43,887 nucleotides of DNA, from assembly GCA_016195275.1 (NCBI GenBank), contig JACPZZ010000020.1, positions 1 through 43,887 of the forward strand, given 5' to 3'. Within the stretch, counting starts at the first letter, position 1. Every line of letters begins with the position of its first letter. Shown one piece after another: positions 7,041 through 15,248 of the stretch. The translations under genes and the position numbers were made by a program. Below the pieces are notes generated by a model. It made no database searches and was not told the origin of the DNA. It was given only the letters and a program-made list of their open reading frames with translations. Origin of the DNA: Candidatus Aenigmatarchaeota archaeon. GTDB taxonomy: Archaea; Aenigmatarchaeota; Aenigmatarchaeia; JACPZZ01.

Positions 7041-8657
7041 CTATTTTCCGGCGCACGCCTTTATAAAACCGGAGAAAAGCGGGTTAGGTGCGGTTAATCT
7101 TGAGGTAAACTCGGGATGGAACTGTGCCCCGAGGAAAAATTTCAGTTTTGGAAGCTCGCCGATCTGTTTTATCCTTTTGTCGGGCGTAGAGCCGGACATA
7201 ACAAACCCATTTTTCTCCAATATCCCAATATATTTGGGGGATATTTCGTAACGGTGGCGGAACCTTTCCACAACATAATCTTTTCCATAAAGATTTCCCG
7301 CAACCGTATTCTGCTTGACAACAACTTTCTGCCCGCCAAGCCGCATCGTAGCGCCATAATTTTTACCTTCGATGATTTTTACCTGTTCCGGAAGTATATC
7401 GATGACAGGATATTCTGTGTCAGGGTTAATTTCGGTGCTGTTCGCGCCTTCCAGGCTGCATACGTTTCTGGCAAACTCGATAACCGCGAGCTGCAGGCCA
7501 TAACACAAACCAAAAAACGGGATATTGTTTTCACGGGCGTACTTTATTGCGGCTATCTTGCCTTCTATTCCGGTGCTGCCGAAACCGCCCGGCACAATTA
7601 TGCCGCTTAATTTGGCAAGTTCGGCCAGCTTTTCAGGGTTTTTTTCAAACTTCTTTGAATCTATCCAGACTATTTCCGGCTTGACATCATGCCATGCAGA
7701 AGCGTGCTTGACCGCTTCTATAACAGATATGTAAGAATCCGAAAGTCTGTAGTCTCCGATGTCAAAATATTTTCCTACTATTCCTACGTTTATTACTGTC
7801 TGCGCGTTTTTCATCCTTGATACCAGCTCTTTCCATTTTTTCATGTCCGTACCGGCCGGTTTGAGATTCAGTTTCTGAAGAACTTTTTCCCCGAATTTCT
7901 GTTCCTCGAAAATCAGCGGCAATTCGTAAACATTTTCCACGTCAGGGTTGGATATTATGTCGTTCTCACGCACATTGCAGAACATGGCTATTTTTTCCTT
8001 GCGCACTCCGTCAACAGGATATTCGGAACGGCATACTATGAAATCCGGAATTATGCCCGTCTGCATCAACGCCCTGACAGAATGCTGCAGGGGCTTGGAT
8101 TTCATTTCTCCCAAATGGCGCAGCACGGGCAGAAAGCCTACGTGAACAAACACCGTGTTCTCGCCGTCGAATTTTATCTGGCGGGCGGCCTCCAAAAAAA
8201 GTATGTTCTGGTAATCGCCGACAACGCCGCCTATTTCCACAAGGACAAAATCAGCCTTTGTCCTGTTTGCGACGTTCTTGATCCTTCTTTTTATCTCGTC
8301 GGGTATGTGCGGGATGACTTCAACGGTCTTGCCCAAAAATTCGCCGCGGCGTTCCTTCTCTATGACTTCGCGATAAACCTGGCCCGTGGTTATGTTGTGC
8401 TCTTTGCTTATGGTAACATCCAAAAACCTTTCGTAATGGCCTAAATCCTGGTCTGTTTCCCCGCCGTCTTCGGTAACCCAGACTTCGCCATGTTCCGTAG
8501 GGCGCAGCGTGCCCGCGTCTACATTTATGTAGGGGTCTATTTTGACAGCGGTCACACTGAAGCCTTTGGATTCCAGGACGCGCCCGAGCGAGGCGGTTGT
8601 AAGGCCTTTACCAAGGCCGCTTACAACACCGCCCGTGACAAAAACGTAGCTGGCCAT
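7041..8657 (-). CDS. pyrG: CTP synthase
   Basis: Makes CTP from UTP, ATP and glutamine. The 538-residue length is normal. The N-terminal synthase domain opens YVFVTGGVVSGLGKGLTTAS (P-loop) and contains KIDPYINVDAGT and EHGEVWVTEDGGE. The C-terminal class I glutamine amidotransferase domain has GGFGSTG, FGLCYGLQLA with the nucleophile Cys, and FHPEF with the catalytic His-Glu pair. An AT-rich promoter lies on the minus strand about 26-37 bp upstream, suggesting a short leader or none. All key residues are present. Confidence 0.97.
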   Translation of the reverse strand: MASYVFVTGGVVSGLGKGLTTASLGRVLESKGFSVTAVKIDPYINVDAGTLRPTEHGEVWVTEDGGETDQDLGHYERFLDVTISKEHNITTGQVYREVIEKERRGEFLGKTVEVIPHIPDEIKRRIKNVANRTKADFVLVEIGGVVGDYQNILFLEAARQIKFDGENTVFVHVGFLPVLRHLGEMKSKPLQHSVRALMQTGIIPDFIVCRSEYPVDGVRKEKIAMFCNVRENDIISNPDVENVYELPLIFEEQKFGEKVLQKLNLKPAGTDMKKWKELVSRMKNAQTVINVGIVGKYFDIGDYRLSDSYISVIEAVKHASAWHDVKPEIVWIDSKKFEKNPEKLAELAKLSGIIVPGGFGSTGIEGKIAAIKYARENNIPFFGLCYGLQLAVIEFARNVCSLEGANSTEINPDTEYPVIDILPEQVKIIEGKNYGATMRLGGQKVVVKQNTVAGNLYGKDYVVERFRHRYEISPKYIGILEKNGFVMSGSTPDKRIKQIGELPKLKFFLGAQFHPEFTSRLTAPNPLFSGFIKACAGK

Positions 8658-8682
8658 GAATATCCTTGAACAATTTACACAA

Positions 8683-8694
8683 GCTTAAATAAAT
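8683..8694 (-). promoter_or_regulatory. TATA box of pyrG
   Basis: On the minus strand the sequence reads atttatttaagc, a clear archaeal TATA box, 26-37 bp before the pyrG ATG at 8657. Confidence 0.55.
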
Positions 8695-8749
8695 TGGGCT
8701 TTGATATAACTCTTTTATAGCCTGTTTTTCTGCGGCCCGAAAAACCGGA

Positions 8750-8761
8750 TATTATTTATTA
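8750..8761 (+). promoter_or_regulatory. TATA box of the HerA-like gene
   Basis: tattatttatta lies 27-38 bp before ATG 8788, the spacing of a leaderless archaeal gene. It is divergent from the pyrG promoter, 56 bp away. Confidence 0.5.
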
Positions 8762-8787
8762 TCAGACTTGGCCAATGTTTAGTTAGC

Positions 8788-11310
8788 ATGTACGAGATTA
8801 TTGTAGGCCGCAATTCGGACGACCTGAAAAAATACGGTTCTATCGGAACAGCCTACATAGGAAAGCATGTTGTCGGAACGGGCGAAGATGCGCACACCAC
8901 GAGCAAAATACTTCTTGACCTCATAAGGCCGCACGTGATGCTGGTATGCGGCAAGAGGGGCAGCGGAAAATGCCTGCACGGGGACACTCTAATAACATTA
9001 AGTGACGGCTCTGTTGCGCCGATCAAAGACCTGGCAAACGATACAAGAAGTGTTCTCGGCTTGAATAATGACCTTAAAATCGGCGTCCTGCAAAAAACGG
9101 AGTTTTTCAAGAGACGCGTGGACAAATTGGTAAAAATCAGGCTGCGGAGCGGGAAAGAGATAAGACTCACGCCGGAACACCCGCTCCTTACAATCAAGGG
9201 CTGGAAACAGGTTAACGAATTGTCAATAGGTTCCAGAGTAGCAACGCCCAGAACACTGGATTGTTTTGGGAACAAGGAGTTGGAGGATTACAAAACAAAA
9301 CTCTTGGCATACCTTATAGCCGAAGGGCATTTGGGAAACGGATTCGTATTGTTCAGTAATAGCGACCCGGAAATGATGAGCGAATTCAAAAGCTGCGTCG
9401 AAGAGTTTGTTTTATCCAATCCTGTGAGAAATGAATTTGGCCAGTTTTCCAAAGGAAATTATGGAGCCAATACCAAATCTTCGATTACCAAATGGTTGAT
9501 AGGCCTAGGGCTATATGATAAAAGGTCGGCCGGCAAATTCATACCTGACTGCGTTTTTAATTTGCCAAGAAATCAGCTTTCCTTGTTTTTGAACCGCCTT
9601 TTCAGTTGCGACGGAAGTTTGTATAACAAGAAAGGAAGGAATCGTACCCAATGGGAGATCTCCTACTCATCAAGATCCGAGATACTGATAAGGCAGGTGC
9701 AGCATCTTTTATTGCGCTTCGGTGTATTGTCGAGAATAAGGCCCAAGATCACAAAAATCAACGGGAAAAGGATACCATCATTTGAAATTGTTGTTGGCAG
9801 TGAATCTGTAACGACCTTCATAAAGAGGATTGGATTTTTCGGCGAAAAAAAAGGGTTGCAAAAGGTGTATACGGCAAACGAGCACGTAATAAAGAGGAAT
9901 CCAAACACAGACACTATACCAGAGGGAATATGGGACATATACAGACCCAAAAACTGGGCTGAATTGGGCAGAAAAATGGGTTATTCTATGGGCAAAGCGC
10001 TTAGAACAAGCATCAATTATTCCCCGTCAAGGCAAAAGCTTTTGCAGATGGCGGAAGCTGAACAGAATGAAAATTTGGCGTTGCTCGCCAAATCCGACAT
10101 ATTCTGGGACGAGATAATAATGATGGAAGAATTGGAAGGCAGTTTTGATGTTTTCGATATATCGGTGCCAGAATTTCACAATTTTGTCGCGAATGAAATA
10201 ATTGTTCATAACAGCTACTCGGCTGGCGTGATCGCAGAAGAAATGGCTGCGCTGCCAAAGGAATTAAGGGATAATCTTGCATTTATCATTATCGACCCGA
10301 TGGGCATATACTGGTCAATGAAAAACCCCAACGAAAAGGATTCCGACCTGCTGCGCAAATGGGACTTAAAGCAAAAGGGCGTTGACATCAGCCTTTTTGT
10401 GCCGGGCTCCAAGATAGCCGAGTACGAATCTGCGGGCATATTGTGGGACCATACAATATCGCTGCCTGCCGGAGAATTTACGGCAGAGGACTGGGCTATA
10501 ACCTTCAACATAGAAATGTTCAGCGATGCGGGAGTTTTGCTGGGGCGGGCCATAAAAAACCTGAAAGAGAAATCAACTGCGTACGGCGTAAAAGACATCA
10601 TAAACGAGATCGATTCCGACAAGCGCGCGGACCAGAAACACAAGGACGTTTTGCGCAGCCTGTTTGAGAACATAGATTCATGGGGCATATTCTCAAAGGA
10701 GAAAATCTCCCTTGAAGAGATGTTCAAGCCCGGCTCGATATCCGTTATCGATATTTCGCATTACGAAGGCTGGGCCATAAAAAACCTTTTCGTCAGCCTT
10801 ATTTCCAAAAAAATTTATCAGGCAAGGCTGCTGTCAAGGAAAGAGGAAGAGGCCAAGTCGATTGCGGGCGAGGAGAAATCCGGAATGCCAATGGTCTGGT
10901 TAATGATCGACGAATCGCACCAGTTCCTGCCGAACGACGCGAAGACAACATCAACGGAGGCTTTGTTAACTCTTGTTAAACTGGGCCGCGAACCGGGCAT
11001 ATCCACGGTTTTCATAACCCAGCAGCCCTACAAACTGCATCCGGATGCGTTGTCGCAAACGGACGTGGTTTTGTCGCACCGCTTAACTTCAGAGCAGGAT
11101 GTTAAAGCCCTTGAAACTGTCATGCAGACATACCTCCTTAACAACATCCAAAAAAGCATCGACGACCTTCCGAAATGGAAAGGAACGGCAATAATACTTG
11201 ACGACAATTCCGAGAAATTGTACAGCTTGGTTGTGCGCCCGCGCACAAGCTGGCATGCGGGCGGAAGCCCGATCGCGATCAAAAACGATCAAGGCACCAG
11301 GAATAATTAG
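8788..11310 (+). CDS. HerA-like ATPase interrupted by an intein
   Basis: An 840-residue precursor; removing the intein leaves about 426 residues. The extein is a HerA/FtsK-superfamily ATPase: Walker A MLVCGKRGSGK-SYSAG is re-formed across the splice site, Walker B is WLMIDESHQFLP, and a sensor-like TVFITQQP follows. These proteins are hexameric DNA translocases; classical HerA works with NurA nuclease in end resection, but no nurA is in the window. The N-terminal HAS-barrel is very short (IGTAYIGKHVV). A TATA box lies 27-38 bp before the ATG. Directly downstream is a TnpB element. Function in DNA repair or chromosome handling is inferred from the family. Confidence 0.88.
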   Translation: MYEIIVGRNSDDLKKYGSIGTAYIGKHVVGTGEDAHTTSKILLDLIRPHVMLVCGKRGSGKCLHGDTLITLSDGSVAPIKDLANDTRSVLGLNNDLKIGVLQKTEFFKRRVDKLVKIRLRSGKEIRLTPEHPLLTIKGWKQVNELSIGSRVATPRTLDCFGNKELEDYKTKLLAYLIAEGHLGNGFVLFSNSDPEMMSEFKSCVEEFVLSNPVRNEFGQFSKGNYGANTKSSITKWLIGLGLYDKRSAGKFIPDCVFNLPRNQLSLFLNRLFSCDGSLYNKKGRNRTQWEISYSSRSEILIRQVQHLLLRFGVLSRIRPKITKINGKRIPSFEIVVGSESVTTFIKRIGFFGEKKGLQKVYTANEHVIKRNPNTDTIPEGIWDIYRPKNWAELGRKMGYSMGKALRTSINYSPSRQKLLQMAEAEQNENLALLAKSDIFWDEIIMMEELEGSFDVFDISVPEFHNFVANEIIVHNSYSAGVIAEEMAALPKELRDNLAFIIIDPMGIYWSMKNPNEKDSDLLRKWDLKQKGVDISLFVPGSKIAEYESAGILWDHTISLPAGEFTAEDWAITFNIEMFSDAGVLLGRAIKNLKEKSTAYGVKDIINEIDSDKRADQKHKDVLRSLFENIDSWGIFSKEKISLEEMFKPGSISVIDISHYEGWAIKNLFVSLISKKIYQARLLSRKEEEAKSIAGEEKSGMPMVWLMIDESHQFLPNDAKTTSTEALLTLVKLGREPGISTVFITQQPYKLHPDALSQTDVVLSHRLTSEQDVKALETVMQTYLLNNIQKSIDDLPKWKGTAIILDDNSEKLYSLVVRPRTSWHAGGSPIAIKNDQGTRNN
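8971..10212 (+). other. Intein with LAGLIDADG homing endonuclease (414 aa) in the HerA P-loop
   Basis: In-frame protein insertion between Lys61 and the Ser of the Walker A motif GSGK/S. It starts with Cys (CLHGDTLITLSDG, block A), has the block B segment RLTPEHPLLT with the TxxH-like histidine, and ends with FVANEIIVHN (blocks F and G, His-Asn) followed by Ser as the +1 nucleophile. All residues needed for splicing are visible. Between the splicing blocks are two dodecapeptide-like motifs, LLAYLIAEGHLG and LNRLFSCDGSLY, of a LAGLIDADG endonuclease. The endonuclease therefore appears intact and the element may still home. Confidence 0.93.
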
Positions 11311-11319
11311 TGACATACC

Positions 11320-11340
11320 CCCACCCCTAAAGGATGTGGG
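11320..11340. repeat. Right-end hairpin of the IS605-type element
   Basis: cccac at 11320-11324 pairs with gtggg at 11336-11340, with an inner CCC/GGG-type extension read on the minus strand. This GC-rich subterminal stem immediately after the tnpB 3' end is the usual right-end structure of IS605 elements. It would also form the 3' end of the TnpB guide (omega/reRNA) transcript. Confidence 0.6.
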
Positions 11341-12451
11341 CTTCTTGCTTCAATGACGGAACTGTTGTTACATCTCCACAAGCGTTACTTCCCGTCTGCC
11401 CGACGGTAGCTCTTATGAGTATATTTCGTGCAGCATTCAGGTCTCGGTCAATTGACAGACCACAAGACGGACAATTGTGGACTCTTTCCGACAATTCTTT
11501 TTCCACGAGTTCTCCACAATTACTACACATCTTTGTTGTGTTTTTTGGGTCTACGAATACAATTTTGCAACCAGCACTTTCAGCCTTGTAGCTAATCATA
11601 TTCGCAAACGTATTCCATCCAGCATCGTTGATTTGCTTGCCAAAGTTCTGTTCTGACATTTCTTTAGAGGCAAGCTTCTCAAGAGCTATGAGGGAATAAG
11701 TATTGACAAATCTTGTTGAAGTCTTATGAAGGAAGTCAGTCCGTGTATTGGCAACTTTCTCGTGGAGCAAAGCAACCCTATGCTTGGCTCTCTTTCGATT
11801 CTTGCTTCCTTTCTTTTTCTTCGATAGTCTCTGTTGCAATAGAGCAAGTTTCTTTTCATACTGTTCCGGATGCCTTGGATTCTTTATAACTTCCTTATTT
11901 GAAAGGACTGCGAATTTTGTAAGCCCGAGATCGATGCCGACTTGTTCTCCTTGATTTATTTTCGGAGTTTGAGGTTCAGTTTCAATACAGAATGTGGCGA
12001 ACCATTTGCCTGAAGATTCTCTCTTCAAAGTGAGGGTCTTTATTTTGCCTTCAATTTCCCTATGCTTCTTGATGTTTATTTCCCCGAAGGGGGTTGCTTT
12101 GAGTTTCTTATCAAGACTAAACCCGGCTTGTGGATAGTTCAGACTTTTTATCCGATCTATACTCTTGAAGCGTGGGTATCCGCACTCCTTGCCCTGCTTT
12201 CTCATCTTGACCATGCGCCATAACGCTTTCTGAAGCCTGTGAGAAAGCGTCTGGGCTACTTGCGAATACAAACCGCTGTCCTTTACCATTGTTTGCATTT
12301 CGTTTTTTGTGAGGAATTTCTTTGTTTCGTCATATTTTTTCTTGTTAGCTTCAAGGAGCATGTTCCATAGATTCTTTTCTATCCAGAGATGTTCTTTCAT
12401 TTGCGTTACCTGTTTCTTTGATGGATAAATTCTGAATTTATAGGTTCTCAT
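11327..12451 (-). CDS. tnpB: TnpB RNA-guided nuclease (IS605 family)
   Basis: A 374-residue protein from ATG 12451 (MRTYKFRIYPSKKQ, the family's usual start); the ORF track begins nine codons earlier. It has a helical N-terminal domain and a split RuvC nuclease: first Asp in GIDLGLTKFAVL, Glu in SLIALEKL and final Asp in SIDRDLNAARN. A zinc finger of two CxxC pairs (CSNCG and CPSCG) lies between the second and third motifs. Family members are RNA-guided DNA nucleases using a guide made from the element's 3' end. All catalytic residues are present, so it looks active. Confidence 0.93.
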   Translation of the reverse strand: MRTYKFRIYPSKKQVTQMKEHLWIEKNLWNMLLEANKKKYDETKKFLTKNEMQTMVKDSGLYSQVAQTLSHRLQKALWRMVKMRKQGKECGYPRFKSIDRIKSLNYPQAGFSLDKKLKATPFGEINIKKHREIEGKIKTLTLKRESSGKWFATFCIETEPQTPKINQGEQVGIDLGLTKFAVLSNKEVIKNPRHPEQYEKKLALLQQRLSKKKKGSKNRKRAKHRVALLHEKVANTRTDFLHKTSTRFVNTYSLIALEKLASKEMSEQNFGKQINDAGWNTFANMISYKAESAGCKIVFVDPKNTTKMCSNCGELVEKELSERVHNCPSCGLSIDRDLNAARNILIRATVGQTGSNACGDVTTVPSLKQEAHIL

Positions 12452-12527
12452 TACATCCCCTTCTGTTGGGTATGACACGCCCTGTATTTATGCATTTTGC
12501 TTGCAGCGTTCCGATATGTTCGCTCTC

Positions 12528-12553
12528 ATCCCACAGCTGAAGCATATGGGATT
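12528..12553. repeat. Left-end hairpin of the IS605-type element
   Basis: atccca (12528-12533) and tgggat (12548-12553) form a perfect 6-bp stem around a 14-nt loop, upstream of tnpB. This is the expected left-end structure for TnpA recognition. Confidence 0.6.
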
Positions 12554-12583
12554 TCCCGCTCGCTTTCGTTAAGGAACAGAAAG

Positions 12584-12593
12584 CTTAAATAAC
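12584..12593 (+). promoter_or_regulatory. TATA box of the 123-aa gene
   Basis: gcttaaataa, 21-30 bp before ATG 12614; it also lies just outside the presumed left end of the IS element. Confidence 0.5.
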
Positions 12594-12613
12594 TATGTTA
12601 TTATGATTATCAG

Positions 12614-12985
12614 ATGACATCGGGAAAAGAAAGGGCCAACTGGCCGGATAAAACTGACACCTTCAAGGTAGTACAACTTTACGTGGACGACGAACCCTAT
12701 CTAAGGTTCGGAAGCGCAGACTCTATCCACGGCCACATTTTAGCTGATTGTCTGGACAAACTTAAAGTGCCTTATCACACAATGCCGAACCAAGACGGGG
12801 ATGAAATACCTATTGCGGAAGGCGAAAGATACAGGGCCTCGGGTATGGGATACGGCATTGTGTTACCTGAATTAACAGAGGTATCTTTCCTTGGTAACAG
12901 CGCAGATTATCAGATCGGCATAGACGCAGACCATTTGCAAAAGATCAGGGAAATATCGCCTGACTGGGTTTTGGAGATGAAATGA
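12614..12985 (+). CDS. Hypothetical protein (123 aa)
   Basis: A soluble, acidic protein of 123 residues with no domain I recognise. Features: an N-terminal VVQLYVDDEPYLRFG strand pair, a HGHILADCLDKLKVPYHTMP helix-strand and a closing DADHLQKIREISPDWVLEMK. A well-placed TATA box, a start consistent with leaderless translation and good coding character support it as real. It stands alone between the IS element and the Hef helicase gene. Confidence 0.6.
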   Translation: MTSGKERANWPDKTDTFKVVQLYVDDEPYLRFGSADSIHGHILADCLDKLKVPYHTMPNQDGDEIPIAEGERYRASGMGYGIVLPELTEVSFLGNSADYQIGIDADHLQKIREISPDWVLEMK

Positions 12986-13038
12986 ACACGACTAATCTTC
13001 TCCGTAAAACACATTAATCAAGCAGTTGAATCTCTTTT

Positions 13039-14595
13039 GTGCCGTACATAGAACACCCCCTCATCAAAGGCAACGCGATAGAATCCCGTGTATACCAGGA
13101 GAAGATACTCGCCACCGCTATAACAAAAAACACGCTTGTCGTGTTGCCGACAGGGCTGGGAAAAACTGCGTTATCGGCGATGCTTGTCGCCCACACGCTG
13201 CAAAACAAGCCTGACAAAAGGGTTTTGTTTTTAGCGCCTACGAGGCCTCTGGTAATGCAGCACAAAAAGTCCTTTGAGAAATTTTTCAACATTCCGGAAA
13301 ACGAGATAGAGGCGATAACAGGTTTTATAGATCCCATGGACCGCGAATTTTTATACAGGAAAAAAATAATATTCGCAACGCCGCAAGTTGTGAAAAATGA
13401 CATAGCAAACGATTTTTTGGACATGGAAAAATTTTCGCTGCTCGTCTTTGACGAGGTCCACAGGGCGCGCGGCGCGTATGCGTACACAGAAATTGCGCAG
13501 GAGTTCTTGAAAATTTCGAAGAATGGGCGCATACTCGCCTTAACGGCGTCGCCCGGCTCTTCCAAAGAAAAAATAAACCAGATGTGCGCCGAGCTTGGGA
13601 TAGAGGCAGTCGAAATACGGCTGGAAACGGACGAGGATGTGGCGCCTTATGTGAAAGAAAAAAACGTGGAGTGGGTTTTCGTGGAACTGCCAGAAGAACT
13701 TGGCGAAGTGCGTGACATGCTGAAGAATTACATTGAAAAACGGGCGAAAAAAATCGACACGCTTTCCGTCAATGCGACAAAGGGGCGTTTGATAGAACTT
13801 CAAAGGCAGATGCAGGACCGCATAAGGAAAGGCGACAAATCGGCCTTTTTTGCGGTATCTTTAATCGCTGAATTGCTGAAGGTGGAGCATGCGGTTGAAA
13901 TGATAGAGAGCCAGGGCGTTTTGGCGCTGTCTAACTACCTTAAAAAAATGTCCGCGGACGCATCAGAAGACAAGTCCCGCGCAGTAAAGAGGATAATGGC
14001 CGACCAGGAAATAAAGCTTTGCGTGCAAAAAACCGAGGAACTTCTGGAAAAAGGCGTGGAGCATCCCAAGATTAAAGAGCTGATAAAAATAGTGGCTGAA
14101 GTTTTCGACGATAACAAGGAAGCGAAGATAATCATCTTTTCAAATTACAGGAATACGGTAAGCCAAATAGTGCGCGCCCTGAAAACGGTAAGCGATGCCA
14201 GGCCTGTGGCCTTCATAGGCCAGGCCACAAAAGGCGATTATGACGAAGGGCTGACACAAACAGAGCAGATGAAAAGGCTTCAACTGTTTCGCGAAGGCTA
14301 TTACAACTGCCTGATAGGAACTTCTATATCCGAGGAAGGCCTGGACATACCCGCGGTCGACGTTGCCATATTCTACGAGCCCATCGCATCCGAAATAAGA
14401 TCCATACAAAGGCGCGGGCGCGTCGGCCGCAGCGTAAAAGGAAAGATATTTGTTTTGATAGCTAAAAACACGCGGGACGAAGCTTATTACTGGTCTTCCC
14501 ACCATAAGGAAAGAAGAATGAAAAGCATTCTCACCAAAATGCAGGGCAGGGAACTTAAATTCGGCGGGGGTCTTGAAAAATGGGCCAAAAATTAA
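13039..14595 (+). CDS. hef (helicase part): Hef-type helicase (separate helicase subunit)
   Basis: A 518-residue superfamily 2 helicase of the Hef/FANCM type. Motifs in order: VVLPTGLGKT (I), FLAPTRPLV (Ia), LVFDEVHRA (II, DEVH), ALTASPG (III), IIFSNYRNT (IV), GTSISEEGLDIP (V) and QRRGRVGR (VI). The helical insert between the RecA domains typical of Hef is present. It unwinds forks and branched DNA in archaeal fork repair. Start GTG 13039. In most euryarchaea Hef also carries the XPF nuclease at its C-terminus; here that domain is a separate gene overlapping by 16 bp in another frame. Confidence 0.93.
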   Translation: MPYIEHPLIKGNAIESRVYQEKILATAITKNTLVVLPTGLGKTALSAMLVAHTLQNKPDKRVLFLAPTRPLVMQHKKSFEKFFNIPENEIEAITGFIDPMDREFLYRKKIIFATPQVVKNDIANDFLDMEKFSLLVFDEVHRARGAYAYTEIAQEFLKISKNGRILALTASPGSSKEKINQMCAELGIEAVEIRLETDEDVAPYVKEKNVEWVFVELPEELGEVRDMLKNYIEKRAKKIDTLSVNATKGRLIELQRQMQDRIRKGDKSAFFAVSLIAELLKVEHAVEMIESQGVLALSNYLKKMSADASEDKSRAVKRIMADQEIKLCVQKTEELLEKGVEHPKIKELIKIVAEVFDDNKEAKIIIFSNYRNTVSQIVRALKTVSDARPVAFIGQATKGDYDEGLTQTEQMKRLQLFREGYYNCLIGTSISEEGLDIPAVDVAIFYEPIASEIRSIQRRGRVGRSVKGKIFVLIAKNTRDEAYYWSSHHKERRMKSILTKMQGRELKFGGGLEKWAKN

Positions 14596-15248
14596 TTCCC
14601 ACCGGAAAGGTATTGATCGTCGTCGATGTGCATGAAAGCGGGACCGACATCGAAAAACTTCTTGCGTCTTACGGCGCGCAGGTGATTTTAAGAAGCATAG
14701 AGGTGGGGGATTACATACTTTCGGACCGCGTTGCGGTTGAGCGTAAAACAACTGAAGACTTCCTGAACTCTATAAAGGACGGGCGCCTGTTTTCGCAGCT
14801 AATTGAATTGTCAAGAAATTTCGATTCGCCCATACTCGTGCTTGAAGGCAACGGCCTTTTTTTGCGAAGCAAAATGCACCCGAACGCGATACGCGGCGCC
14901 ATAGCGAGCATAGTCACGGATTACAAAGTGCCGATACTGACTACAACAGGGCTTGAAGAAACGGCGGCGCAGATCTTCTGGATTGCCAAGCGGGAGCAGG
15001 AAGAATTGAAAAAATCGGTAAGCATACGCGGCGAGAAAAAGGGCGAAACGGCGAGGCAAAAGCAAGAGTACTTGCTGGCAGGGCTGCCAAATGTCTCAAA
15101 GATAACGGCGGAAAGGCTTCTGAACCACTTCGGATCCCCGCTGGAAGTTTTTAACGCCTCTGAAAACGATCTTATAGAGGTCGAAGGTGTCGGCAAGAAA
15201 ACGGCAAAAGGCATAAAATCCGTGTTAGAATCTGAATGTGAGGATTAA
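14580..15248 (+). CDS. hef (nuclease part): Hef/XPF-type structure-specific endonuclease (separate nuclease subunit)
   Basis: A 222-residue XPF/ERCC4-family nuclease: VVDVHESGTDIEKLL opens the nuclease domain, VAVERKTTEDFLNSI holds the catalytic ERKxxxD motif, and two helix-hairpin-helix units close the protein (LAGLPNVSKITAERLL and IEVEGVGKKTAKGI). This matches the C-terminal half of Hef. It cuts at branched junctions. The 16-bp overlap with the helicase gene, in a different frame, implies coupled translation of two polypeptides. The next gene starts directly after its stop. Confidence 0.92.
   Translation: MGQKLIPTGKVLIVVDVHESGTDIEKLLASYGAQVILRSIEVGDYILSDRVAVERKTTEDFLNSIKDGRLFSQLIELSRNFDSPILVLEGNGLFLRSKMHPNAIRGAIASIVTDYKVPILTTTGLEETAAQIFWIAKREQEELKKSVSIRGEKKGETARQKQEYLLAGLPNVSKITAERLLNHFGSPLEVFNASENDLIEVEGVGKKTAKGIKSVLESECED

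Larger units (their letters stand above)
11311..12565 (-). mobile_element. IS200/IS605-type element carrying only tnpB
   Basis: The tnpB gene is flanked by the imperfect subterminal hairpins typical of this family, and there are no inverted terminal repeats. No tnpA (Y1 transposase) is present, so movement would need TnpA in trans. The element abuts the stop codon of the HerA-like gene on its right (after attag). The left limit near 12565 is estimated from the hairpin and is not exact. Confidence 0.7.
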
